Assembly: GCA_017999985.1 (NCBI GenBank)
Contig: JAGNKU010000015.1
Location: forward strand, 56,060 to 120,059
Direction: 5' to 3'
DNA from: Phycisphaerae bacterium
GTDB lineage: Bacteria; Planctomycetota; Phycisphaerae; UBA1845; Fen-1342
DNA: 64,000 nt
Positions 11,068 to 19,235 of this stretch are shown here, piece after piece (the stretch's first letter is position 1; each line of letters begins with the position of its first letter). Below the pieces are notes generated by a model. That model was not told the DNA's origin. It made no database searches and worked only from the letters and a program-made list of their open reading frames with translations. The position numbers were made by a program, and so were the translations under genes.

Positions 11068-11088
11068 ACCACCAGAGCACGAAGGCAC
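11068..11088 (+). repeat. Copy of an ACCACCAAGACAC-type intergenic repeat (nuoC/nuoD gap)
   Basis: Differs from the copy at 12391-12411 at 4 of 21 positions, and similarity continues downstream (GAAGACC then AGT...GGA). Repeats of this look are scattered in many planctomycete intergenic regions (general recollection). Confidence 0.6.
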
Positions 11089-11125
11089 TAGGAAGACCTG
11101 AGTCAGGAATTCGGGCAGGCAGAAC

Positions 11126-12385
11126 ATGGCGGTGAGTTACGACTTAGCGCGGCCCACTTCGCTGGAGCGTGAGGAGGGCGCTGAGGACCGTTGGACGCTG
11201 AACTTCGGTCCGCAGCACCCGTGCACGCACACGACCCTGCGGCTTGTGCTCGAGTTGGACGGTGAGCGCATCGTCAACTGCATTCCCGATATCGGGTTCC
11301 TGCATAGCGGTTTCGAGAAACTGGGCGAGCACCACGACTACAACCAGTACGTCACCGTCGTCGAGCGGATGAACTACGTCTGCCCGGTCTCGAACGACAT
11401 CGTCTGGCACATGGCGGCGGAGAAGCTGATGGGCATCGAGCTCACGCCGCGCTGCAAGGCGATTCGCACGATCCTGGCGGAACTGGGGCGGCTGCAGGAT
11501 CACTTGCTGAACGTCGGCGTGAGCGGGCTGGACTTGGGCGGCTTCACCGCGTTTCTGTACGGGTTCAACGAGCGCGAGATCATCTACGACCTGGTCGAGG
11601 CGATCAGCGGCTCGCGGTTCCACCCGAGCTATACGCGCGTTGGCGGGTTGGCGCAGGACGCGCCGCCGGGGTGGACGGACAAGGTGCTCGCGTTCGTGCG
11701 GAACACCGTGCCGCCAGCGATTCGCGACGTCGAGACGCTGCTCCTGCGCAACCGCATCTTCATCGAGCGCACGAAGGGCATCGGTGTCATCAGTCACGAC
11801 GATGCGATCAACTGGTCACTGACCGGGCCGGTGGCGCGGGCGAGCGGCGTGCAGCGCGATTTGCGTAAGGACGAGCCGTACCTGTGTTACGCCGACAACT
11901 GGGATGGGCAGGGCGCGCCGGCGGTGGATTTCAAGGTGCCGATTGCGTATGGCGGGGACGTGTACGCGCGGTTTCTCGTGCGGCTGGAAGAGATTCGCCA
12001 GGCGTGCCGGATCATCGAGCAGTTGGCGGAGCGGCTGCCGCAAGGACCGATCAATGTCGTCCCGGACGAGCGCGTTGTCCTGCCAGACAAGCGCGAGGTG
12101 TATTTCTCGATCGAGGGGCTGATTCATCACTTTGAGAAAGTGATGACGAATCGTGGGCTGACGCCGCCGGTGGGCGAGGCGTATGCGGCGAACGAAACGT
12201 CGAACGGCGAGCTGGGTTACTACATCGTGAGCGATGGCGGCCGCTCGCCGTGGCGGGCGCGGACACGACCACCCAGCTTCATCAATTACCAGGTGTTCCC
12301 GAAGCTGCTGATCGGGCACCAGATCAGCGATGTGCCGGCGGTGCTGAACAGTCTGAACGTCATCGCGGCGGAATTGGATCGGTGA
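11126..12385 (+). CDS. nuoD: NADH-quinone oxidoreductase subunit D
   Basis: 419 residues, full length for the 49-kDa subunit, which lines the quinone cavity with NuoB. Seen: NFGPQHPCTHTTLRL, GFLHSGFEKLGEHHDYNQY, the long helical core, GPINV and the C-terminal RARTRPPSF...SDVPAVLNSLNVIAAELDR. Two conserved spots differ from the usual wording: THTTLRL where THGxLRL is typical and HSGFEK where HRGxEK is typical. Both lie in the quinone-side loop, but the histidine itself is kept. These may be lineage features. Confidence 0.95.
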   Translation: MAVSYDLARPTSLEREEGAEDRWTLNFGPQHPCTHTTLRLVLELDGERIVNCIPDIGFLHSGFEKLGEHHDYNQYVTVVERMNYVCPVSNDIVWHMAAEKLMGIELTPRCKAIRTILAELGRLQDHLLNVGVSGLDLGGFTAFLYGFNEREIIYDLVEAISGSRFHPSYTRVGGLAQDAPPGWTDKVLAFVRNTVPPAIRDVETLLLRNRIFIERTKGIGVISHDDAINWSLTGPVARASGVQRDLRKDEPYLCYADNWDGQGAPAVDFKVPIAYGGDVYARFLVRLEEIRQACRIIEQLAERLPQGPINVVPDERVVLPDKREVYFSIEGLIHHFEKVMTNRGLTPPVGEAYAANETSNGELGYYIVSDGGRSPWRARTRPPSFINYQVFPKLLIGHQISDVPAVLNSLNVIAAELDR

Positions 12386-12390
12386 AGAGA

Positions 12391-12462
12391 ACCACCAAGA
12401 CACTAAGGCACTGAGAAGACCCAAGTTGGATTCACTCCCTGGTGCCTTTGTGTCTTGGTGGT
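12391..12462. repeat. 21-nt inverted repeat in the nuoD/nuoE gap
   Basis: Arms at 12391-12411 and 12442-12462 are reverse complements with one mismatch, separated by 30 bases; transcribed, they would form a long hairpin inside the operon. The left arm is a diverged copy of 11068-11088. Confidence 0.85.
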
Positions 12463-12488
12463 GAGAAATCAGAAGGCGGAGCGCACGG

Positions 12489-13061
12489 TTGGCGTGGCGG
12501 ACGGTTGACAGAACGAAGGTGGCGGCGGATGAGCTTGGGCCCGGGCTGAGCGAGGCCGTGAAGGCGAAGATCCGCGCGTTTTTCCCGCGGTATCCGACGC
12601 GGCGGGCCGTGCTGCTGCCGGCGCTGCACATTGCGCAGGATGCATTGGGCTACGTCTCGCTGCGGGCGATGCGCGAGATTGCGGAGCTGCTGGAGCTTTC
12701 ACCGGCGGCGGTGATGGACGTGGTCAGCTTCTACACGCATTTCTGGACGCACCCGCGGGGCCGCAAGACGATCGTGCTGTGCCGGTCGCTGACGTGCGAG
12801 CTGATGGGCGGCAAGGCTGTCCTGGAGGCCCTGCAACAGAAGCTCGGCATCCGCGAACACGAGACGACGCCGGACGGCGAATGGTCGCTGATGACCGAGG
12901 AATGCCTGGCGGCGTGCGAGCATGCGCCGTGCATGCAGATCAACGAACGGATGCACAAGTGCGTGCGGGTGGAGGATCTGGACCGGATTCTGGCGGACCC
13001 GGAGAACGACAAGCTCCCGATGCCGCGGAGCGCGCTGTACGACGCGCCGAGGGAAGCGTGA
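12489..13061 (+). CDS. nuoE: NADH-quinone oxidoreductase subunit E
   Basis: 190 residues from a TTG at 12489 that has AGGCGGAG seven bases upstream; a GTG at 12519 is possible and would give 180. 24-kDa thioredoxin-like [2Fe-2S] subunit of the NADH-oxidising arm. The four ligands are seen in LCRSLTCELMG and EECLAACEHAPCM. N-terminal helical part IRAFFPRYPTRRAVLLPALHIAQDALGY is typical. Ends within the nuoF start region. Confidence 0.93.
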   Translation: MAWRTVDRTKVAADELGPGLSEAVKAKIRAFFPRYPTRRAVLLPALHIAQDALGYVSLRAMREIAELLELSPAAVMDVVSFYTHFWTHPRGRKTIVLCRSLTCELMGGKAVLEALQQKLGIREHETTPDGEWSLMTEECLAACEHAPCMQINERMHKCVRVEDLDRILADPENDKLPMPRSALYDAPREA

Positions 13062-13063
13062 CG

Positions 13064-14515
13064 ATGGCGTTTGAACCGGTACTCATGCGACATGTCGGCG
13101 TGCCGAACAGCACGGCGCTGGCGGTCTACCGTGCCGCGGGCGGGTACGAAGGGGCGGCGCGGGCGCTCCGGATGAAGCCCGACGAGGTCGTCGAGCTGGT
13201 GCAGAAGGCCAACCTGCGCGGGCGCGGTGGGGCCGGCTTCCCGGCGGGCATGAAGTGGAGCTTTCTGCCAAAGGACCGGCAGGTGACGTACCTGTGCGTG
13301 AATGCGGACGAGTCCGAGCCGCCGACGTTCTGCAACCGGGTACTGATCGACCACGATCCGCACATGCTGCTCGAAGGCATCCTGATCGCCGGCTACGCCA
13401 CCCGGACGACGGTCGCGTACATCTACATGCGCGGTGAATTCACGGAGCAATTTCACACGCTGCAGCGGGCGCTGGACGAGGCGTACGCGGCCGGGTTCTT
13501 CGGCCAGAACATCCTTGGCAGCGGGTATGACCTGGAGTGCTACATCCACCGCGGCGCCGGGGCGTATGTCTGCGGCGAGGAAACCGGCCTGATCGAGAGC
13601 CTCGAAGGCAAGCGCGGCTGGCCGCGGATCAAGCCACCGTTTCCGGCGGTCGAAGGGGCGTTCCGCAAGCCGACGGTGGTGAACAACGTCGAGACGCTGG
13701 CGTGTCTGCCGCACATTCTGACGCGCGGGCTCGAGTGGTGGCTGGCGCTGGGGACGACGAACTCGAAAGGGCCGAAGATGTACTGCATCAGCGGCCCGGT
13801 GAATCGGCCGGGTTGCTACGAGGCGCCGCTGGGTCTGCGCGTCCGCGATCTGATCTATGCCCCGGAGTTCGGCGGCGGGATGCGCGGCGGACGGAAAGTG
13901 AAGGCGGTCTTTCCCGGTGGGTTGTCGATGGGAGCCTTGCGGGGCGACGTCTTTCCGAAGCCGCCGACGGACACAGTCGATCCGACACAGGACTACGACG
14001 AGCTGGATTGCCGGCTCGATTTTGACGACGTGCGGCGCTATGACCTGATCGGGCTCGGCACGGCGGCGGCGGTTGTGGTGCCGGAGGACGTGGACATCCG
14101 CGACGTGCTGGTGAACGTGGCGCGGTTTTACGGGATGGAATCCTGCGGGCAGTGCACGCACTGCCGCGAAGGGACCGCGTGGGCGTACAAGATCGCGCAG
14201 CGCATCCGCGCCGACGCCGGCCGCGTGGTGGATTTGGACCTGATCGTGGAAGTGTCGCAGAACATGGGCATGATGCCAGGCATGAGCATCTGCGGCCTGC
14301 CCGATGGGGCCGCGTGGCCGCTGCGGACGCTGGTGCAGAAGTTCCGGCGGGAGTTTGAGCAGCGCATCGCGGCGCAGCCGCCGGATGCCGCCATGCGGCG
14401 GATTCGGGCGACGAACGCGGCGGCGTATGAGTTGCCGGTTTTGGAAGGCCGGGCGACGCGGCATGAGGGCGGGACGTTCCACACGCCGCTGGATGTGGCG
14501 CGCCCGGGAAGTTAG
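13064..14515 (+). CDS. nuoF: NADH-quinone oxidoreductase subunit F
   Basis: 483 residues from the ATG at 13064 (GAGGGA ten bases upstream). Oxidises NADH through FMN. Seen: the FMN/NADH glycine loops LRGRGGAGFPAGMKW and GAGAYVCGEETGLIESLEG, and the [4Fe-4S] N3 ligands ESCGQCTHCREG and SICGLPDG. The C-terminal 60 residues are beyond the usual end and look unstructured. Confidence 0.95.
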   Translation: MAFEPVLMRHVGVPNSTALAVYRAAGGYEGAARALRMKPDEVVELVQKANLRGRGGAGFPAGMKWSFLPKDRQVTYLCVNADESEPPTFCNRVLIDHDPHMLLEGILIAGYATRTTVAYIYMRGEFTEQFHTLQRALDEAYAAGFFGQNILGSGYDLECYIHRGAGAYVCGEETGLIESLEGKRGWPRIKPPFPAVEGAFRKPTVVNNVETLACLPHILTRGLEWWLALGTTNSKGPKMYCISGPVNRPGCYEAPLGLRVRDLIYAPEFGGGMRGGRKVKAVFPGGLSMGALRGDVFPKPPTDTVDPTQDYDELDCRLDFDDVRRYDLIGLGTAAAVVVPEDVDIRDVLVNVARFYGMESCGQCTHCREGTAWAYKIAQRIRADAGRVVDLDLIVEVSQNMGMMPGMSICGLPDGAAWPLRTLVQKFRREFEQRIAAQPPDAAMRRIRATNAAAYELPVLEGRATRHEGGTFHTPLDVARPGS

Positions 14516-14521
14516 CGGTGT

Positions 14522-14572
14522 GGGGGGACCGACCTCTGGTCGGTCCGACGACAGGCCGGAGGCCTGTCCCCC
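14522..14572. repeat. REP/BIME element in the nuoF/nuoG gap
   Basis: Two perfect palindromes: arms GGACCGACC and GGTCGGTCC around TCT (14526-14546), and GACAGGCC and GGCCTGTC around GGA (14550-14568). Outer G and C runs also pair. The TCT and GGA loops are inverted relative to one another, the same arrangement seen on the two sides of the transposase in purH. Confidence 0.88.
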
Positions 14573-14587
14573 AAAAGGCTGAGAGAG

Positions 14588-16189
14588 ATGCCGAAGATCA
14601 TCATCGATGGCCAGCCGATCGAATGCCGGGCGGGCATTCCCGTCCTGCAAGCCGCGCTCGAAGCGGGCCTGAACATCCCGCACTACTGCTATCACCCGGG
14701 GCTGAGCGTGGTTGCGAGCTGCCGGCTGTGCCTGATGGAGATGAAGCTGCCGCACCCGAAGACGCAGGAGCTGGTCTGGGCCCCGAAGCTCTTCCCGTCG
14801 TGCCAGACGCCGGTCAGGGACGGCATGGAGGTGCGGTTCAACTCGGAGGCGGTCCGCGAAAACCAGAAGCACGTGATGGAGTACTACCTGCTCAATCACC
14901 CGCTGGACTGCCCGGTGTGTGACAAGGCCGGCGAGTGTTACCTGCAGGACTACACGGAGACGGTGGGGCCGGGGTCCTCGCGGATGGTCGAGGACAAGCA
15001 GAAGAACCCGAAGAAGGACATCGGCCCGCACACGCTGCTGTACCAGGACCGCTGCGTGCTTTGCACGCGCTGCGTGCGCTTCGTGGACGAGATCGCGGGG
15101 GCGCACGAGCTGGCCGTGGTGAATCGCGGCAGTCGCGGCGAGATCGACGTATTTCCGGGGCAGCCGCTGGCGAACCCGTTGCAGGGCAACGTGGTCGACC
15201 TGTGCCCGGTGGGGGCGCTGCTCGACAAGGGGTTTCTGTTCAAGCAGCGCGTGTGGCTGCTCAAGTCGACGCCCTCGATCAGCCCCGTTGACAGCCGCGG
15301 CCAGACCATCTGGATCGACCACAATGAGCAGGGCATTCACCGCATCCGCCCGCGCTTCAATGAGCGGGTGAACGAGTGGTGGATCAGCGATGAGGCCCGC
15401 TTCGGCTGGAAGCACGTCCATCGTCCGGACCGGCTGAATCAGCCGCGGGTCTGCGTTATCAACAGCCTGCGGCCGGAGCCGTGGGAGGCGATGCCGGAAA
15501 TCCTGCGCACCAGTCTCTCCGAGGCGGCCCGCCAGAACGGGGGGGCGGCGGTTGCAGCGGTGCTCAGCCCGATGATGAGCTGCGAGGAAGCGTGGCTGCT
15601 GGCGCAGTTCGTCCGGTCGATCGCGCCGCAGGCGACGTTGGCGCTCGGTTACGTGCCCGTCGTCGGTACCGACCGGACGTTCCCGAAGGGCTTCGTCATC
15701 AAGGCGGAGAAATGCCCGAATCGACGAGGCGTCGAGACTATCATCCAGCATTACGGCGGACGGACGTGCGATTTTCACACGCTGCTGGGCCAGGCGGTCG
15801 AAGGGCGCTTCAAGGCCGCGTACGTCGTAGGTGGTTACCCGGACGCATGGGTGACGGATGACATCGCGGCGGCGCTCGCCAAGGTGGAATTCCTGATCGT
15901 GCACGACCTGTTCCCGACGCCGCTTGACGCCAGCGCCGATGTGCAGATCCCGGCCGCGACGTGGGCCGAGCGCGAGGGGACATTCATGAATTGTGACGGG
16001 CTGCTCCAGCCGTTCGCGCGGGCGCTGGTCCCGCTGGAAGGCGTGAAAGCCGATGGGCAGTTCTTCTACGAGCTGGCCGGGCAGAGCGGACTGTTCAACG
16101 CGGCGAAGGTGCGGGCGGCCATGGCCCGCGCGCTGCCGCAATTCGGGGAAGCGTTTACGCCGCGCGTGCTGCCGGAGCATGCGCATTGA
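14588..16189 (+). CDS. nuoG: NADH-quinone oxidoreductase subunit G (short form)
   Basis: 533 residues, much shorter than the 900-residue E. coli protein. The N-terminal iron-sulfur part is complete: [2Fe-2S] in HYCYHPGLSVVASCRLCLME with a later Cys, the His-Cys3 cluster in HPLDCPVCDKAGECYLQ, and DRCVLCTRCVRF with DLCPVGAL for N4. The molybdopterin-oxidoreductase-like C-terminal domain is reduced to about 280 residues (DASADVQIPAATWAEREGTFMN is its clearest remnant). Electron transfer should be unaffected; the shortened tail seems a lineage feature rather than a break, since the frame ends cleanly before nuoH. Confidence 0.93.
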   Translation: MPKIIIDGQPIECRAGIPVLQAALEAGLNIPHYCYHPGLSVVASCRLCLMEMKLPHPKTQELVWAPKLFPSCQTPVRDGMEVRFNSEAVRENQKHVMEYYLLNHPLDCPVCDKAGECYLQDYTETVGPGSSRMVEDKQKNPKKDIGPHTLLYQDRCVLCTRCVRFVDEIAGAHELAVVNRGSRGEIDVFPGQPLANPLQGNVVDLCPVGALLDKGFLFKQRVWLLKSTPSISPVDSRGQTIWIDHNEQGIHRIRPRFNERVNEWWISDEARFGWKHVHRPDRLNQPRVCVINSLRPEPWEAMPEILRTSLSEAARQNGGAAVAAVLSPMMSCEEAWLLAQFVRSIAPQATLALGYVPVVGTDRTFPKGFVIKAEKCPNRRGVETIIQHYGGRTCDFHTLLGQAVEGRFKAAYVVGGYPDAWVTDDIAAALAKVEFLIVHDLFPTPLDASADVQIPAATWAEREGTFMNCDGLLQPFARALVPLEGVKADGQFFYELAGQSGLFNAAKVRAAMARALPQFGEAFTPRVLPEHAH

Positions 16190-16210
16190 GCGCCGGATGA
16201 AGCGGAAGCC

Positions 16211-17515
16211 ATGATCGACCCGACCGTCCATCGCATCGAGAGCCTGCTGCGGAACCCGGTGGTCTTCATCGGCGGGGCCACGGTGCTGACCGTGCTGCTG
16301 GCGGCGGCGCTGGTGGCGGCGTTCCCGCTCTATCGCGACTTGCTGTCCGATCCGTTCTGGTTCCCGATCATCGTCATGGCGGTGATTCTGTTCCTGATCC
16401 TGAACAGCACCGCGGTGTGTATCCTGGCCGAGCGGAAGATCGCGAGCTTCACGCAGGACCGGCGCGGGCCGAACCGCGTGGGGTTCTGGGGGTTGCTGCA
16501 GCCGATCGCGGACGGGATGAAGTTCTTCTTCAAGGAGGACATTATCCCGCGGTACGTGGACAAGCCGTTGTTTCTGCTGGCGCCGTGCGTCTCGCTGATC
16601 GTGTCGCTGATCGGCTTCGCGATCATCCCGTGGGCCGGCGACGTGCGCTGGCCGTGGGCGCCGGACGTGACCGTCTCGACGCAGGTCGCGCGCCTGAATG
16701 TGGGCATTCTGTACATCCTGGCGGTCGGTGCGCTGGGCGTGTACGGCGTGGTGCTCGCGGGCTATGCCAGCAACAACAAGTACTCGTTCTACGGCGGCAT
16801 CCGCGCGGCCGCGCAGATGATCAGCTACGAATTGCCGCTCGGGCTGGGGCTGGTCTGCCTGTTGCTGACGACCGGCAGCCTGCGCCTGGAGGAGATCGTG
16901 GCGCAGCAGGCGCAGGGCGGCGTGTGGTACGTGTTCATGCACCCGCTGCCGTTTCTGCTGATTCTGGTCAGTTCGTTCGCCGAGACGAACCGCGCGCCGT
17001 TCGACCTGGCGGAGGCGGAGCAGGAGCTGGTCGGCGGCTTCCACACCGAGTACAGCTCGATGAAATTCGCGATGTTCTTCCTCGCCGAGTATGCGCACAT
17101 CATCACGGGCAGCGCGGTGATGGTGGCGCTGTTCTTCGGCGGCTGGGCGCCGCTGCCGTTCACGGGCTGGCTGGCCGACAGCACCGCGTGGTGGGCCATG
17201 CTGATCAAGCTGGGCGCCTATCTCGCGAAGGTCGCGCTCTTCATCGGCGTGTTCATGCTGGTGCGCTGGACCATCCCGCGGTTCCGCTTCGACCAGTTGA
17301 TGCGGCTGGCGTGGCAGTCCCTGGTGCCGGTCGGCGTGGGACTGGTCGCCGCGCTGGCCCTGCTGGCGGCGCTGGGGCTGCAGCGCAACCTGTGGGCGTG
17401 CCTGCTGGTGAACCTCCTGACGCTGGCGGTCATGTTGTGGTCGGCCGCGCGGACGCGCCGCCCCGTGACCGGCCGGCAGGACGACTTGCCGGACATCGAC
17501 GTGCGTCCGGCGTGA
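16211..17515 (+). CDS. nuoH: NADH-quinone oxidoreductase subunit H
   Basis: 434 residues, about 100 more than E. coli NuoH, with extra helices near the C-terminus (VGLVAALALLAALGL, LLVNLLTLAVMLW). Membrane subunit forming the quinone channel. Seen: AERKIASFTQDRRGPNRVGFWGLLQPIADGMKFFFKEDIIP, SFAETNRAPFDLAEAEQELVGGFHTEYSS and WTIPRFRFDQLMRLAWQSLVP, all hallmark loops. Confidence 0.95.
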   Translation: MIDPTVHRIESLLRNPVVFIGGATVLTVLLAAALVAAFPLYRDLLSDPFWFPIIVMAVILFLILNSTAVCILAERKIASFTQDRRGPNRVGFWGLLQPIADGMKFFFKEDIIPRYVDKPLFLLAPCVSLIVSLIGFAIIPWAGDVRWPWAPDVTVSTQVARLNVGILYILAVGALGVYGVVLAGYASNNKYSFYGGIRAAAQMISYELPLGLGLVCLLLTTGSLRLEEIVAQQAQGGVWYVFMHPLPFLLILVSSFAETNRAPFDLAEAEQELVGGFHTEYSSMKFAMFFLAEYAHIITGSAVMVALFFGGWAPLPFTGWLADSTAWWAMLIKLGAYLAKVALFIGVFMLVRWTIPRFRFDQLMRLAWQSLVPVGVGLVAALALLAALGLQRNLWACLLVNLLTLAVMLWSAARTRRPVTGRQDDLPDIDVRPA

Positions 17516-17526
17516 TGTGAGTGCCT

Positions 17527-18129
17527 ATGCGTGACGAAGACATCATCGTGCTGCAGGAGCCGAAGCTGACGCCGGCCGAGCGCCTGTACCTGCCGCAGAT
17601 TCTGGACGGCATGTGCACGACGCTGCGGCACATGTTCATGCTGCGCCGGCGCGGCGCGGTCGTGCACCAGTATCCCGAGGACACGCGCCAGGACCGCGGC
17701 ACCCTGCGCATCGCAAACTACCGCGGCGTGCACCGGCTCAACAAGGACCCCGATGGTCGCGTGGCGTGCGTGGCGTGCTTCATGTGCAGCACGGCCTGCC
17801 CGGCGCAGTGTATCCACATCGAGGCCGGCGAATCGCCGTGGCCAGACCGCGAGAAGTACCCGGTCAAGTTCGAGATCGACGAGTTGCGGTGCATCTATTG
17901 CGGGATGTGCGAGGAAGCCTGCCCGGTCGATGCGATCGAGCTGACGCCGCATTATGAATTGGTGGGCCGCACGCGAGCGGAGATGATCTTCGACAAGGAG
18001 AAGCTGCTGCAGGTTTACGAGGAGACGAAGGCGTCCAAGCCGCGCAAGAACCCGCCGATCACGGATTACGGCCTGACCGGTGGCCAGAGCAGGGACGTGG
18101 CGCAGCCGAACACACATTCGAAGGTGTAG
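17527..18129 (+). CDS. nuoI: NADH-quinone oxidoreductase subunit I
   Basis: About 200 residues; the start is the ATG at 17527 or a GTG two codons earlier, and neither has a strong ribosome site. Ferredoxin-like subunit with two [4Fe-4S] clusters: CVACFMCSTACPAQCI (near residues 78-93) and CIYCGMCEEACPVDAI (near 122-137). Followed by a 114-base gap with no recognised element. Confidence 0.94.
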   Translation: MRDEDIIVLQEPKLTPAERLYLPQILDGMCTTLRHMFMLRRRGAVVHQYPEDTRQDRGTLRIANYRGVHRLNKDPDGRVACVACFMCSTACPAQCIHIEAGESPWPDREKYPVKFEIDELRCIYCGMCEEACPVDAIELTPHYELVGRTRAEMIFDKEKLLQVYEETKASKPRKNPPITDYGLTGGQSRDVAQPNTHSKV

Positions 18130-18243
18130 CGCACGGCCGGTGCTGGCCGTGGCCACGCCGATCGGGTAGAAGCAAGGGCTCATGCGGCGTGGGCCGCGAA
18201 TGACGGCGCGGGTGATGCCGTCAGCGAGTGGAAACCGGAGAGT

Positions 18244-18918
18244 ATGCCGAGCCTGCTGATTCTGTCGCTGGTGCTGGGTGCGATCGGCCTGTTCCTGGTC
18301 ATGCCGGGCGGGCGGACGGGCCGCGCGCGGGTGGGGCTGGTGACGCTGGCGGCGGCGGGCGGGGCGCTGGCGGCGGGGGCGGTGGGGCTGTGTGCGGGGC
18401 AGGACGGGCGCGGCCTCTTTGCGGGCTGCGCGCTGGTGGCGTTGTTCGCGGCGGTTCGGGTGATCACGCACAAGCGGCCGGTCTACAGCGCCTTGTATTT
18501 CGTACTGCTGGTCGTGGCGGTGGCGGCGCTGCTGCTGCTGATGGACGCGGAATTCCTGGCGGCGGCGTTGATCATCATCTACGCCGGCGCAATCCTCGTG
18601 ACGTACATCTTCGTCATCATGCTGGCACAGCAGTCGCGGCCGGCGCCGTACGACGCGAAGGCCCGTGAGCCGTTCTGGGGCTGCTTGGCGGGGTTTGCGC
18701 TGCTGGCGCTGCTCGCGGTGCGGCTGTTCAGTGGCACGGCGGCGATGCCGGCGACGGTGCTGGCCGGGACGGTGGAGGGGGTTGGGACGCGACTGCTGAC
18801 CGAGTACGTAATCGGGATTCAACTGGCCGGGCTGCTCCTGCTGGCGGCGCTGGTGGGGGCGATCGCGATTGCCCGCCGGCGGCCGGCGAATGAAACGTTG
18901 CCAGAGGGGGATGAATGA
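18244..18918 (+). CDS. nuoJ: NADH-quinone oxidoreductase subunit J
   Basis: 224 residues, five predicted membrane helices. Family block: LLLLMDAEFLAAALIIIYAGAILVTYIFVIML, the helix containing the pi-bulge used in the conformational coupling of complex I. The stop overlaps the nuoK start (ATGA). Confidence 0.93.
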   Translation: MPSLLILSLVLGAIGLFLVMPGGRTGRARVGLVTLAAAGGALAAGAVGLCAGQDGRGLFAGCALVALFAAVRVITHKRPVYSALYFVLLVVAVAALLLLMDAEFLAAALIIIYAGAILVTYIFVIMLAQQSRPAPYDAKAREPFWGCLAGFALLALLAVRLFSGTAAMPATVLAGTVEGVGTRLLTEYVIGIQLAGLLLLAALVGAIAIARRRPANETLPEGDE

Positions 18919-19229
18919 TGCTGGTTCCATACCTACTGCTCGGCGCGGTGCTGTTCAGCCTGGGGCTGATCGGCTTCGTGACGCGCCGCAACCTGATCAT
19001 CATGTTCCTGTGCACGGAAATGATGTTTCAGGGCATCATCGTCAACCTGGTGGCGCTCGGGCGTTATCCGCTGCACGGCCAGCCGACGCTGGACGGTCAG
19101 GTCTTCGCGCTGTTCCTGATCGCCGTCGCGGCGGCGGAGGCGGCGCTGGGCCTGGCGCTGGTTGTGCTCTTGTATCGGTATCGTGGGACGCTGGATGCGG
19201 GTGCGTGGTCGGCCCTGAAGGACGAGTGA
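18915..19229 (+). CDS. nuoK: NADH-quinone oxidoreductase subunit K
   Basis: 104 residues, three helices. MnhC-like fold with the conserved glutamates in FLCTEMMFQGIIVN and AAAEAALGLALVVLLYR that line the proton path. ATG at 18915 overlaps the nuoJ stop; GAGGGGG lies just before. Translational coupling is likely. Confidence 0.94.
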   Translation: MMLVPYLLLGAVLFSLGLIGFVTRRNLIIMFLCTEMMFQGIIVNLVALGRYPLHGQPTLDGQVFALFLIAVAAAEAALGLALVVLLYRYRGTLDAGAWSALKDE

Positions 19230-19235
19230 GACACG

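Noticed and set aside
12731..17098. A 1,455-residue open frame on the minus strand antisense to nuoE-nuoH
   Set aside because: It is the mirror of high-GC codon use in nuo genes on the plus strand: His/Arg/Gln-rich, with no domains, start signal or fold pattern.
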